Assembly (NCBI RefSeq): GCF_014066305.1
Contig: NW_023501065.1
Coordinates: forward strand, 1-64,000
Length of the DNA: 64,000 nucleotides
Direction of reading: 5' to 3'
Source: Letharia columbiana
Taxonomy: Eukaryota; Ascomycota; Lecanoromycetes; Lecanorales; Parmeliaceae
Part shown: piece by piece, positions 44,454 to 56,642 of the stretch
How the letters are laid out: each line of letters opens with the position of its first letter
Position numbering within the stretch: position 1 is the stretch's first letter
Translations under genes and position numbers: made by a program
The notes under the pieces: model-generated
Database searches by the model: none
Told to the model about the DNA's origin: nothing
Seen by the model: the letters and a program-made list of their open reading frames with translations, nothing else

Positions 44454-47400
44454 CATGGTGGGAGCACAGCGCGGGACACCGGGGCCAAATCTTGCCGAGA
44501 AAGAAACAAAGAAAGAAAGGAACTGCTTTCCCTTTCTAGGATTGGAGCTCGAGTCGAGCACGCTCTCTGCCAAGGGTCGACTCGCGAGAAAAGCCATCGC
44601 AGTAGCTACTTCGGCTTTCTAGCCTTCGAATCCAACCCCCGTCCCTCGTCTGCTTCTCGGCCAGGACTCCGACTGCTACATCTTCTATGCCCCGAAAGCC
44701 TTTTACAATTAGTATTATTGGGTCCCGATCACACTCTAGGAGAGTGATGGTGGGATACGATGCGTTCCGATCGGAAGGTCGAACACACCACCAGCATGCA
44801 GATCATCGGGTAGTCAAGGGCGCTTCTCGCACTGCCAGTCTTCAAACGTAATACTAGATCCGAGAATGAAGTACACGTCAACTATAATCCTTCAGACTAT
44901 CGGTCGCTCATCACGTACGTGTGCTGGAACCTTTCTCTCTGTCTATCTATCTATCTAGCATCTTATGCGCCGTAGGGTTACACACTCCCTATGGCCTACA
45001 TCCCACCTCCTTCACACCAATGATTGATACTGTGAATAAACACCCGCCCGTTATCCTCTCCCTCCCTCATCCCTGCCCCCATCAATTATAAAAACCTGCC
45101 TTAACCAATCGCAACAATCCGCCCACCCTACCACCCGACGAGGGCGAGTCTATCATTCATTCATTCAGCTGCCTCAAGATCGCGACTCCACCTCGTTAAG
45201 ACAGTCCACCACCCCCAACCTCTAGAACCAATCGCGCCACTTCCCTCCCCTACCACATACCTATGACACCCGAGCAGCTGCGCCCTAATTAGCTTCGGGG
45301 AACCGTCCCCACCGGTGCCGTCGCGGTACGCTCGAAGCCTAAGATGCGGCGACGCCTCCGGTCTTGCCATCGACCCGATCGCAACAATTGTTACTGCGAT
45401 CTCGGACACCATCCAGCGATGGCCCACACCGGTGTGGCTTCCTTGGGTGGGAATGCTGTAGCCAGCTAGCTTTATCAGGGACCGAAAGGCTCAGGTCGGG
45501 TCATCGCGTACGCTCGTCCAGTGCATGGGCTTCCGATCCGGGTCCCCAGCTCCGACCCCAGCTCCCTTCCGGTCAGCGGAGACTGTCGGAACGCAAGGGT
45601 TTTTATTCGCCTATACGGGATGAACGGATGCGAGATGCTTGCCCACGGGGAGCTCAAGGGTTACTTCATCACCGAGTGTCTTGATCACGCTGGATACGAT
45701 GGGTGGTCTGTCGGTGTATGGGAGACGAATGTGTCACATTCATATATGGCAAAGGGGTATTCGAAGAGCGCTGTTACCATCGTAGCCGATAGCAGCTACG
45801 TGGAGTCCTTGGCGGAGAACCACGGGCGGAGAGAAGGAGGGGCAAAGGACGGAATGACATGTCATCGGGTTTGTTGTCTGCGAAGGATAGGCGAGAGGGT
45901 TCAAAGCATACTTGATCTATTAGTGTGCAAGCCAGGGGAGGAAAATGGCCCCGATCCCTGGAATGTCTACTGGACAATGCAAATTTTGATTGTTCCAATA
46001 ACCGCCGAGATAATAGCAAACATTGTCTGCTAGCGGATCCCGCATGGACCTCCAACGGTTTCGGCCAACACCACTGGAGACTCATCAAAAGCACTTGATG
46101 CTGACCTAGACTTCGAACTCGACGAGGCCTCGGAGGAGCAGATCTCGGTGCCCTGTGAAACTCGTGGACGTCGTTTCCTGGCTTGCTTTCACAGAGTGGC
46201 ATGAAAATATCCATCCCGTGTCGACGTCTTTCGTAGACCATCGGGTATCTTGAAAATTTTTGTTTTGGCTTGGGGTCCTGTTGATGCATCCTTCAGGGAG
46301 GAGGGGAAAAGATCGAGATACGTCCGCTCTTTGGTACTGCCGGTGGCGGTTCCGGCTTTCGAAGCCTTTTGGTGGCACCGATCGAGATGTTTCCGGTAGG
46401 AGGGTGCGAGAGAAGTGCAATCCCCGTTTCAATGGGCCGAGTTTGTGAGGCTTCGAGCACCTGTCTCATGGCTTAGGACGAGCAGACTCGCAACTGCGAA
46501 GACATTGCGTACTTTCTACCTCCATACGAAATTATATGACTTGACCGGCATGTGTATGCTTGCCCAAAACCGAATGTTCCACACCTTGGTGCCAGTGTAG
46601 TAAGTGATAGTGCGGTCCGCACAGTCGTCGGGTATAGTCTTCAACCTGCAGGCCTACACCATTGGTACTCTACGAGACCGCTTTTTACAACCAAAGTCCA
46701 ACGCATGGGCTTGAGACTGTCGTGCTGCTCGCTTATGGCTCTACCGTATAGGGTGTAACCTTGCCTCGTCTACCAAAGCAGGAAGTTATATATCCAAACT
46801 GTAACGAGCATGCGAGATGGATTCCAGTGGCTCAACCCAGGCAAGTCGAGACATTGCCGTTCTACCATGAACATACCTGTGTAAGCTTAGTGGGTCGGAA
46901 TTTTGGAGACGGGAACCATCTCGCTCCATACCTTTTGGTCTCCTTGGCATTTCCTTCATGAAATGGACGGATTGCAGCTTATTCCATTTGTCTTCTGAGC
47001 AAGGAATGTCGATATTCGACCTATAATCAATGAGGTTGCTTTCTATATTCGTTCTAGTCTTTCGCTCCGAAGAAGAGCGACTCCAGGCAGCTCAAGGTCA
47101 ACGCTTTGATTCATTATCTGTCATCTTCCATTCAGATACACCATCCCTCATCTCACTTCTTCCGATGGGAGACAAAACTTTATGCGTCTCATGTCTGAAT
47201 CGGCCCGACCGCGGAGGAAAAATTCAACTGCGCAGAGTGACAGCCATTTGTATCCCGAGATTGGAGGGCCGCGGATCCCTTCGCTACGAATGGTAAACGG
47301 CAGCGTTCCTGTTCAATGACCACTTCCATCGTTTTCAATTGTGAAACATCACTACAGAGCAAGTGACACCCATATCCTGTCCCGTGCCAGTTCGTCATTC

Positions 47401-48210
47401 CACAGACCATGGCTTAAGTTAGGCCTTCGGACCACCGATGTCGCCATCGCAGTCGACACCAACTCCTCGCGATCAGACCGCCGAAGCAGACGGCATCGTC
47501 AATCAAGCAACACCTTCGACTCCAGAGACTAGCATCGCCGGTCGAGTCACCGGTCGAGTCAGACACCAGTATGAGATGCACCAACGGCGCGAGGGACGCG
47601 AGGGGACGCAAGGGACCGGAAGAACAGGAGACGGAGAACAAGATGGAGCGGGACACAGACAGACAAAGCGAGCGTGAACCGCAATCACACGGTCTAACAA
47701 TGGAACGCAAGCGCCGAATGTTTAACCGCAGGTGCCCTAGCCGGCTCCATGAGCAGCTTGCAACACGGGGCGAACCAGAGCGAAACTTTTCAGTGAAGCA
47801 GACGGCCCACGTAAAACCTCCAAGGGGTAAGGATCGAGGATGCCGAGCTCGCTCGGTTGTCGGAGCGAGGAAGTGAAAGGAGAGCCGAGCAGACATTACT
47901 TGAAATGAGCATTGTACGGGTTGAGCATAGCGAGCTCCTGCTGCAGTATGAGAAGGATAGAAATAGATGGTTCGATTCTTGTATGTGCTTTGGACTGACT
48001 GTTGGAGGGCGCTGTAGACAGAACGTGGGTCATCTGGTTCGTTGGAGTGAAGCCTTCGATGCGGTGTGTTGAGAAGACTGTTACGAAGGCTCTCTGTTGT
48101 TCGGTAGTTGGTGTAGGCACTTGGGCTGCGTAGATTAATGTATTATACATCTTTTAGACTAGATGCGGTCTACCCTATCAAGAGTCCAACAAACTTTGCT
48201 ATCTGCCAAA
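44454..48210. other. gene-poor stretch
   Basis: 3.7 kb with no gene I can support. Frames at 45520-46290 overlap on both strands. A plus frame at 47438-47677 (ATG, product MSPSQSTPTPRDQTAEADG) is a weak small-gene candidate without recognisable features. A short TCTA repeat lies at about 44942. Confidence 0.4.
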
Positions 48211-49587
48211 TCACGGTACTTCTCGGGGAGGCGATTCGTGCTCGATGGCTTGCAGTTGCTCTTCCCAGGGCAGCCAAGTCTGGTTTTGATAAGATGGCAT
48301 ACATTTAACAGTGGAGGGCGGAGTCGTTTCCCATTTAATCCTCTCTTCGCCCTCAGCATCAGCGCTTCCTACCCATCTGGAGACGTAGCCCTTTGCCGTC
48401 TTGATTTTTTTGGCTGCCTCGTCGCTATACTCAAGATTAACGCTAGGGATTACTGCGATTCTGCCGTATCCAAAATGCCACATCTCCGTGCACCAGGTTT
48501 TTGGTTCGCCCTGCGGGCATTCATGCTCATGCGAAGTTCGAAATCTGATTTTCGATCCAAGAAACGGTTCTGCTGTGAACGCCGTGGCACCGTTCCAACA
48601 CGAAAAGACTTGAAATGGCTTCCCCGTCCGTTGACGTTCGGACGCGCTGGGATTATTCCAGAAGATATTCCACGCGGAATTCCAGTTTCCATCTTCGGGA
48701 ATGTTGAAGAAAGTGTCGCCGTTCATCCCACGCGCGATCCAAACGTCATAGAAGGTAGGGTCAGGTCCTACGTAAGTCCAATCCATGGCACAGGTCATGT
48801 CAGCGTTTTGATACTTTCGTTGGTGGATTAGCTCCAAGATGTCCTCCATACAAAGCGCTACGTCATTTATAAAAACCACGGTAGTAGCATTCGTGGGTGT
48901 TCCTTTATCGGCGTGGTCCAGAAGTGGCTGGAGTGCTTGATTGCGTAGTTCTGCTAGGGCTTTGATGCGATCGCCTACGGTGGGGTTGATGTCGCTGGAG
49001 TTGAAATAGTATTTGGCACCGATGCGTTCAATTTCCTCGCGGAGCGACAATAAGATCTCGAACGTCCCATCATCAGAGCGGCCTTCTATGACCGACAAAG
49101 CGCAGTTCTGAGGACCGAGAAAGCGTATGCTTTCAATAACGGAGCCGATCAAGCGTGGAAGGATACTCGCGCATTGATGGAGATCAAGGGCAAAGAAATA
49201 CTTCGGGCGTAGAGTACGGCCGTGGGTCATATTTGTGGAGCCGGCCTTGAGATAAAGATAACGATCACCAGTTGGCGCTGGACAAGCCAGTCTTGGGAAG
49301 GTTGTATCTTCCGGAGTCATAATAGCTTTGATATAAGACGGTGCCATTTCGAGCAGAGTGCTATTGCCATCTTTCAAAATTGGGTTGGATGGCGGGCTTG
49401 GTGGAGGAGATGGAGTAGTCACTGTTCCGGTACCGGTCTCATTTGCGGAGTTCCAATCCGAGGAATGGAACCATTTGGGTATGTATGGTTTTGCATTGGT
49501 GTAATCCCAGCTGAAGCCCAAGAGCAGAGAGGAAGCGACTAGGAAAACAGCTACGGTTTTCCAAAGCACCTCGAGCTTTCGTTGCAT
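48211..49587 (-). CDS. CAP59/CMT1-type alpha-1,3-mannosyltransferase family protein
   Basis: An intronless frame of 458 residues runs from the ATG at 49587 (product MQRKLEVLWKTVAVFLVASS): a short basic cytoplasmic tail and a single signal-anchor helix (about residues 9-25), giving a Golgi type II membrane protein. The luminal domain shows the family blocks KYFFALDLHQC, SVIESIRFLGP.NCALSVIEGRSDDGT, RIKALAELRNQAL, VVFINDVALCMEDILELI (acidic, in the DXD position), ADMTCAMDW, FYDVWIARGMNGDTF, FQVFSCWNGATAF and HECPQGEPKTWCTEMW. Known members (Cryptococcus Cmt1/Cap59) transfer mannose or are needed for capsule polysaccharide; in filamentous fungi the product is unproven. The frame stays open to about 49650, but codons there lack an ATG. 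Asn-X-Thr sites in the stem fit a luminal protein. Confidence 0.88.
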   Translation of the reverse strand: MQRKLEVLWKTVAVFLVASSLLLGFSWDYTNAKPYIPKWFHSSDWNSANETGTGTVTTPSPPPSPPSNPILKDGNSTLLEMAPSYIKAIMTPEDTTFPRLACPAPTGDRYLYLKAGSTNMTHGRTLRPKYFFALDLHQCASILPRLIGSVIESIRFLGPQNCALSVIEGRSDDGTFEILLSLREEIERIGAKYYFNSSDINPTVGDRIKALAELRNQALQPLLDHADKGTPTNATTVVFINDVALCMEDILELIHQRKYQNADMTCAMDWTYVGPDPTFYDVWIARGMNGDTFFNIPEDGNWNSAWNIFWNNPSASERQRTGKPFQVFSCWNGATAFTAEPFLGSKIRFRTSHEHECPQGEPKTWCTEMWHFGYGRIAVIPSVNLEYSDEAAKKIKTAKGYVSRWVGSADAEGEERIKWETTPPSTVKCMPSYQNQTWLPWEEQLQAIEHESPPREVP

Positions 49588-49928
49588 GGCTGGCGGCAGA
49601 CAGCGGTTTATCGCCGCATACAGCGAATCGTACCGGTGAACAGAGCGCAAGACATGGGCAGATGGTAAAAGAAGATATTTGGAAAGGATGGAGATTGGAA
49701 GAATTGTGAAGAGTACAGACGTGTCATTAGGCGCTGGTGGCCCTGAAGGATTCAGACAATTTGAAGGAACAGAGGGTCGGGCGATGTGGCGAGATGCGTT
49801 TCAGCCTTCACTGATCTTACTTCCAAGCAATGCCCGCTCCTGGCATCTGCTCCTTCGAGGGTGTTTACTTTCCTCTTCTCTCTGCGAAGAACAATCTATT
49901 ATAACATTGAATCGAATATTTATGAATC
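49588..49928. promoter_or_regulatory. divergent promoter region
   Basis: 341 bases between the mannosyltransferase start (minus) and the next plus-strand start; AT-rich near 49900; no gene. Confidence 0.4.
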
Positions 49929-51115
49929 ATGAATCCTTTCTTTGTTGCTGTCAAGCAAGCTTTGATCTCCACGGGCCGAGACCCTAGCCCTAACGGCTGT
50001 CCCGAGGAGGCTAAATTAGCAAAGTCAGACCAGTCGCGTCTCCGAAAAGTCAAAACCTCCCGCAATAATGTATCTCGATATGAGTCGCTCGACACACCCA
50101 ACACCCCCAACACCTCGGGGTCAGACCCACGAGCCTTCAGTGAGCCTCACCCCGAGCTCAAGCCACGGCAAGCCGCGTGGCAAGCCGATACCCCTACCAC
50201 CGACGTGTCAACATGTGGCTATCTCAATGGGAATGCCAGCCTGCCTCGCACCGCAAATCCAGGTTTCGACTGTAGGGTGGACAATAAGAATGCCATATGG
50301 GGGTTTTGCTCAACGGCCATCCTTGCCGTCAGCGACTGTGGACTGGTAGGAGGCTGTGTGGATGCACATGCTTGCGACGGCGGATGCGGCATCTCTGGTG
50401 ATCCAAACGCTACGACTGTTGGATGGTTTGTGAACCTTCTCGTCTCTGCCCTTGCGATCCTTTTTCCTAGCCTGACCCCCGGCACTGGTCTGTTCGATTG
50501 CGGATATTCAAAGCGTTGCTCTGCGGCTGACTCTACCTTGACAGCACGGATTCTGGGGCTGATTATTGTTCAACTGCCCTCTTGACCGATGGACCCGATC
50601 AAACGTACGCATATATCGCGTGCGGAAGCGCCGCAATCACGGACAATTTATTGTACTCACCGACAACTACTTCGCTGCACTCAAGCCCGTCAACCACTTC
50701 CGCTCTCAGCAGGGCGAAACCATCGGTCACATCCGCATCTTCTACGTCTTCAGCCACCTCATCGTCCCCTATTCCCACAACATCCACCATCACTTCGGCT
50801 CCAGCCTCATCTTCAACGCATTCGAAAGCAACTTCAAGTACGTCAAACAACACTGGTGCGATCGTTGGCGGTGTTCTTGGTGGACTTGCTCTTCTCGCGT
50901 TCATCGTCGTGGCTATGCTGTTCCACAGAAGGCTCAAAACAAGCCCCACCACTGGGGGCCAAAGTTATGATCCTGTATGGCAGGGCATTGGAGACCAGAG
51001 AGGAGCGCCGAAGAGGGTTCCGAGACAAACGCTTCATCCGGCTGAACTTTCGACCGGCAGGCGCGATGAGACGACCGAGTTGCCCAACGACATGGAAGGG
51101 ACTAGACGCACATAG
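49929..51115 (+). CDS. Cys-rich Ser/Thr-stalk single-pass membrane protein
   Basis: Exons 49929-50425 and 50545-51115 join in phase 2 across a 119-base intron (GTTTGT..GACAG), giving up to 355 residues. The N-terminal domain has paired cysteines (TCGYLNGNASLPRTANPG, FDCRV.N..AIWGFC, DCGLVGGCVDAHACDGGCG, GCTDSGADYCSTALLTDG), followed by a YAYIACGS block, a long Ser/Thr stalk, a helix (GAIVGGVLGGLALLAFIVVA) and a cytoplasmic tail. This is a common fungal architecture for cell-surface sensors or adhesins; the domain has no name I can give. The first 80 residues after the ATG at 49929 are hydrophilic and lack a signal peptide, so the real first exon carrying one is probably misplaced or lost. Confidence 0.7.
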
Positions 51116-51978
51116 GAAGTTAACGAATGACATGAGAGTGAGCTGACATGGAAACGTCATGTAACTATATGCGTCATGTGATTGTCACAGAATCAATATA
51201 GTATAACTCATAAATCTGGTATAGTACAAAGATGTTGATTATCCTGAGTGTCTGCAGGGCAGCTATATGTAGTGCAAAGCCTACGCTGGTAGCCCTATAA
51301 GTAGCCCTGAGGCATCCCATGACAATGGTGACCCTTCCTCCTCTTCAACGGAGCCGCTCTGAACAGATCTCACTCAAAATCTCTAAATACCACTACCAGC
51401 CCAACCGCTCTACAAAGCAATCGTGGTTACACCATCACTATCCATTTCCATAATCTTCTCGGCATCTCATATGCAAAACAGCGTTGTATGTATGCCTGCC
51501 AGTAATACTTCGTCTCAATCCTCGTTATTGGGTAAGCTAATTAAGAGATAGAGACGAACAGCGTGGTACCTTCCGGGGCTGCCTGCCTGCCGGCTGGCTG
51601 GCACACCGTAGCGAGGCGGTACTGTGATCTTACGTGTATACGATCCGTAGCTGAACTGATTGAAATCGCTTCTAGTTATAGTACTACGATCTAGATGTTA
51701 AGTGGACTAGGTTTTCGGATACACGAAATCAAGCTTTCGATGATACTGTGGGATTTTCTTCGAATTGTGTGATTTGCTGTAAGTAGTTTTCAGAAAGAAT
51801 GATGTGATTCTTAGACAAGAGCGTGACCTCTGGGCCCGGTTTCAAGAGCAGGGTAGTCCCCTTATATACATTCGGAATCCATGCACGACTGCACTCCACC
51901 CAAGTGCAAAAACGTCACCAGACCCACCGAGCCCACGTCTGCGCTCTATCAAAGCGGTCTCTTCGACATCTTCGCCCC
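51116..51978. other. intergenic between convergent genes
   Basis: No supported gene in 860 bases; 3' UTRs of both neighbours. Confidence 0.45.
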
Positions 51979-52479
51979 TCACCCCTGCCATATCGGCGGT
52001 ACTTCGTCGTAGCCAGGGTGCCTATACTCAATCTCACGGTAGACCTCGTCCCAATCTGTGTGCCACGGGCGCGGTCAGGATTACTTGTACGCACAGCGGA
52101 TAAATCTCGTTGACAGCTTCATGAAGCGAGTGGAAACACCGCTTCGGCAGAGATGGTCATACGTACCGATGGGGAAGCCACCACCCTCAGATTCCGGGTC
52201 TGAGTACTCGGAGAAAGTATCGGGGGGATCCTTGTCTCTGTCCACATCGTCATTGTTGTCCTCCATTAAAGCGGTTTGACTGCATTCGTGGCAACTGAAG
52301 TATGAATCCCCGAGACATTCGGCGGTGACGTAGGGGCAGTGGAAGAAATCGTCGTCGTACAAGCAACTGTCGGAGGAGAGCGGGCAATTACTGCAGAAGA
52401 TTACATCGAGTACATCGACGCCATCGTACTCCTTTGGTTCGCTGCAGCAAACGTAGAGGAGGTAGGTGTAGTGGCACAT
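51979..52479 (-). CDS. small Cys-rich protein, unrecognised
   Basis: Exons 52479-52167 and 52055-51979 join in phase 1 across a 111-base intron (GTACGT donor, CCTGAC branch, CACACAG acceptor), giving 129 residues. The N-terminal half has ten cysteines, several in CxxC or CC pairs (VCCSE, FCSNCPLSS, YFSCHECSQ), suggesting zinc binding. It is followed by an acidic, disordered linker and a conserved-looking C-terminus encoded by the second exon (DWDEVYREIEYRHPGYDEV and a short PPIWQG tail). No signal peptide, so probably intracellular. Without the intron the frame would run on to a meaningless tail; the spliced end is far more protein-like. The family is not recognised. Confidence 0.65.
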
Positions 52480-54841
52480 TCTGGGGTTTGGGACTTGTAG
52501 TGTTCGGAGAGGTGAGGAGGGTCGAGGGGGGTCTTTGCTTAGTTGATGGAGACCTGTGGACAGCTAGAAGGCTTTCGAAGGCTTGCTGGAGAGGTGTGTA
52601 AGATGTTGAAGGAGATGAAGGAGATGAAGGGCGGGGGGGGGGCCAGCCTAGATATAGGGGATGGGTCCACTTGGCACTACTCACGCGGCTGAAGGCTATG
52701 GATGCCATCCGAACGGGCTTCACCAGGCACGGGACCTGGAGGGTATCGCAGATGGCTGGATGGGAAGTCCTGACAATACCGTTCATTAGGCTTGGGCTAG
52801 TCCAGGTGCATGCGACTTATGGGGCCAAAGATATAATGAAGGCCCAACCACATGGCCGTTCCGCAGGCGAACTCAATGGACTAGCTGGATCAAAAGTACA
52901 ATGAAGTCATGTAGTCATGCTTCTGAGACCGACGCCCAGTCGAGCAGAATGAGGCGGTCGCATTTCAAACCCTCACAGTACCAATCACGAACCTTCGCTG
53001 GGTTCGAAGGGCGCATCTGCATGGGCTGGCAGCCCTTGCCGCATCATCCACGGTAGTTGGGCGTGGCCGAAATTGTAGCTATTGAGAAGCTGTAGCCTTC
53101 GCACCGCCCTCCGTAAGGCATGCGCTAGACCAGAAGCCTTGCATTGGATGGGAAGCCCTCGTAGTCCGAAACCTGAAGCTGCCGCCTAGTCGAATCCATT
53201 GCAATCGTTGGGTGGTAATCCGAAACATGACGCTGCCGCCTAACCAGAACGACACCAATGATTGGTCCAGCTGCCGGTGTTATACATCTGCCCCGATCAC
53301 GTGACTCCTCAACGTGGAAAATGTTGGGTCAGAAGCGCAGTGCCGTGTCTTTGAAGGACTGCAGTCCAATTAAATGAATTTTCTGTTCCCTCCAGAGAGA
53401 CGGAGCACGCGTTGTCAATGTTGGTTCCGCCGCAGCCTCTACGCGGTAAGGCGGCCGAGGGGCGGCATGAAACTCTCTACTTCCCCGTCCGTGTACTCAA
53501 GAGACAACCCATTGAAAGCGTGTCCAATGATCCCGGACTTTAGAACCCTTCCTGAATCGCTGGCCTTGCCATGAGCTTTGCACACATTTTAAATTTCATG
53601 TCTTTCGCGCCCGACGAGCGTGTCAAAGCATGAGAAAAAGACTCCCAGGAGGCTCTGGTCTCGCAGATAATAGTTGCGGGTATTCACGAAACTGGTTCAT
53701 GGATAGAGTAGTTACATGTCGGTCTCGTGCCACGATTGCACGGGCAACAACGGTACCAGATCTGGCATTCGGCGGAGAATCAATTAGCAAGCCAAACCTT
53801 CAGTGCCATTCTCCGGGTAGACTGCTCGTTACAGAGAGATGAAGCCTGGGTCTGGGTGCCGTCAAACACGCGGTAATAGAGTCATGGTGTATAAATACCG
53901 ATTAGTACCCCACCCCCCTGAGTAGCAGTTTTCCTGATTTTCGCACCTTAGTGAACCGTGACCGGTCAAGGTGTATATGAAAACCGCCAAACCCAATGTG
54001 TACATCAACGTGTATTACCCAAGGGATCCTCCTCCGCAACCGCGCAGCACGGGCCCATGAGCTATCGGAAGCTCAGAATGAGATGCGAAGGAGGATGAGA
54101 TATGTAGACCCCCACCACCCCACCATGAGTACACCTATCAACAAACCAAGAATCGGCTCGTATTAGCAGCCAAACATCTCCCCACCCGTTCACTCTGGGC
54201 TGATATACATCCATCATCACTCAGCCTCGAAGCTTTCCAAGGCCGACGTCTTTCTTTCCTCCATTATTCTCTTCTTTCTTTCCATACATCTATTCCCACA
54301 ACATCCACTTTTCCGATCCCGCCTGAAACCAACATGAAGGATGAGGTGCTTGAAAACATAAGGTAGATAGTTGAGTCATCCCGAGCTAAGGTGTTCTAGT
54401 GCGGAACGATGTGAGGGTCGATTGTCGATCGATGACGCTAAAACCCCCGCAATCGCTAAAGTAAAAACAAGGTTTGAGCCGAAGAAACATCTGCCTTTAA
54501 AAAATGGGGGAACGGGTCGTAACCCTAAAAGGCAAATCATATCCAACCGTTGCTCTTTCCTGCTCTAGGTACTTATGCATGATCGTTGGTCATCGGATCA
54601 AAGGGACGTCATTCTCGAGGCACGTCTTTTCATCTGTTTTCACACTCCACTTTATTCCGCCAAACCCCGTCAACATCCCCACGTTTTTCCTCAAAGCATG
54701 ACATAAGAGCACGTCATATCCGAGGCAAGACCATAAATCAGTGGAGTCAGAGTCCTTACAGATGCCGTGTCTTCCAACGCATAATGTACAATTAATGTAC
54801 ATCTTTTCCCCATATGAATATACATATATTCCCTCACACCC
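52480..54841. other. gene-poor stretch
   Basis: 2.4 kb without a supported gene. It includes the promoter of the minus-strand Cys-rich gene (with a G-run at about 52631) and downstream sequence of the GH43 gene. Frames at 53374 and 54371 start with ATG but show no coding character beyond length. Confidence 0.45.
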
Positions 54842-55918
54842 TCAGCTGATGCTGACCACACCACCACTAACCGAAATCCCCGCCGTCCACATCTGCCGAA
54901 GCGACGGATCCCCCGCCACGGAATCAGCATGGAAAACCATCTGCGCACCCGCTGGCCCCACCGTCGCACTGCCGGGACTGTTCAACGCCCCTCCATCACC
55001 TCCACTCACCAGCAACGGACTCGACGCCTTCGCATACGGACCCCCGACAGCACTGGCGGTCGCGTAGCTAGTATCGTAAACCGCACCGTTGTAGCAATTG
55101 CTGCTGAAGAAGAGGTAGTACGTGCCGCTGACGAGGACGAGACTCGGGGCTTCGATGAGAGGGCCATCGGCGGTGTCGCGGTCGAGGATCTGGGTGGCGG
55201 TGCCGGTGAGAGTGACCCCGTCGGCTTCGACGGCTTGCAGCATGATGGGGGTGGAGTAGGAGCCGTCGGCGTTGCCGCAGGTGCCGCCGCCGCCGAGGCT
55301 GTTGCCGTCGACTTTGTAGACGACGTAGAGGGAGCCGTCGGAGTCTGCGAAGCCGGCCGGATCGATCGCGCCGCCTTGGCTGTAGTGGGAGGTTAGAGAA
55401 ATGACGAGATATGATATTTCTAGGGGGGTGGAACGGACTCAAGAGGACATGCAAAGGCGGTGTCACTGGCCGTGTAGGGACCTTGGACCGTCGATGATGT
55501 GGCGGTCCCGACGCAATGCATGTTTGTGTTGGTAGAGGAAGTGGCGGCGAAATACAGAACGAAAGAGCCATCAGCCTGTCATAGTCAGTCTCCCACTTAT
55601 CATCGTGTTTGTGGAGGTCCTCACAAGCTGGGCGACATCAGGTGCCCACACGTCGCCTGTGCTCCAAGATGGTATTGTCGGGAGAGCGTCACTGCCTGTC
55701 ACCGTCCAGGTATCGAAATCTGGCGACGTTGCGATTTGAATGTTTTGGGCTCCATTGGAAGTTGCAAAAGCATAGTACGTGCCACCGACGTTGATGAAAG
55801 CAGGATCTGGGAAATTCGACGTGATGACAGGACCGTTTGAGAATGCTCGCTTCGCCACAGGTGTTGGTGACGAGAAGGGGGTGATGGAGAGTAAGAGGAG
55901 AAGTACTTGAGAGAACAT
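54842..55918 (-). CDS. secreted GH43-family glycoside hydrolase
   Basis: Exons 55918-55625, 55575-55439 and 55379-54842 join in frame (introns 49 and 59 bases; the second uses donor GTCCGT), giving 322 residues. The signal peptide is MFSQVLLLLLSITPFSSPTP, with a possible KR processing site at residues 23-24. The five-bladed propeller family's catalytic residues are visible: base Asp38 in NFPDPAFI, pKa-modulating Asp150 in GGAIDPAGF, and acid Glu220 in PLIEAPSLV, with WAPDVAQL and YYLFFSSNCY blocks. GH43 enzymes are arabinofuranosidases, xylosidases or endo-arabinanases acting on plant cell-wall arabinan or arabinoxylan; the exact substrate cannot be assigned. It is an extracellular enzyme. 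The start is chosen at the ATG directly before the signal peptide rather than 45 codons upstream. Confidence 0.9.
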
Positions 55919-56642
55919 GGTGAAAGTGTGTGTACAGCTTTTGTGTGGTGGATATTGGAGATAGATTGATGGACGTTTCTCCTTCCCAACGGTCTCCTTT
56001 ATATTGTGCACCGGGAGGGCTATGCACCGCTCACACCCCCAATAAAGCCTCACACCATGGACAGTCCGGAAATTTCACAGGACTATACAGTCTTTCCAGC
56101 GCAAGGCTCACAGGTACAGGCAGAATCCATATTGTTCCCGTCGGGTTCTGCATTTAGTATCTTTAATGCACACAGCATGCTCAGCGCAACGCTCACAGGT
56201 GCAGGCAGAATCAATAGTGTTCCCGTCTCCGAGCTGAAGATGAGAATGCGGAGAAGTCTTTGACAAGTCTGGTAGATCTCGGAGCGTAAGGTTTACTCAG
56301 AGTAGGTCTTACATAGATCATCAAGCACACCATCATTCCGCCCTCTAGCAAGACGGTAGGAATGCGGAGGAGCGTCAGAGGACGTGGTAAATCAAGCAAC
56401 GATCTGAAGCACTGCATGAAATGACGGGCCGGGTGCATAATAGTCTCAGTAATTCAGACTCGGTGGGTTGGCCAGCCCTACCTCGTCCTTCGTTGGGGCC
56501 AATCATATCGCAAGCTCATTACGGCATACCCCTCCCTTTGGGCCACTGAGACTAGGTAGATAAAAGGTGTTGCCCGTGTGATGTCATGCTTCAGGTGACG
56601 GGGTATATCGCGAGGGGTATTAGAAGGGCCCCTTCGGTAACC
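55919..56642. promoter_or_regulatory. GH43 upstream region and edge of the AT-rich block
   Basis: No gene. It contains the GH43 promoter and two 45-base direct repeats (56098-56142 and 56183-56227, about 5 mismatches, core CTCACAGGTRCAGGCAGAATC). TTGGCCAGCCCTA at about 56468 resembles the reverse complement of a sequence at 27893, possibly a transposon end. Composition changes abruptly at about 56640. Confidence 0.6.

Noticed and set aside
43860..44597. Long minus-strand Gly-rich frame opposite the poly-Ser gene
   Set aside because: The Gly run is the antisense of the (CTC)n microsatellite; the plus frame gives a sensible membrane protein.
45521..46289. Overlapping plus and minus frames of about 170 codons
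   Set aside because: Both strands are open, neither shows motifs, splice partners or conserved composition.
47414..47896. 160-codon minus-strand Arg/Ser/Leu-rich frame
   Set aside because: Amino-acid composition typical of antisense G/C-rich DNA; no ATG and no motif.
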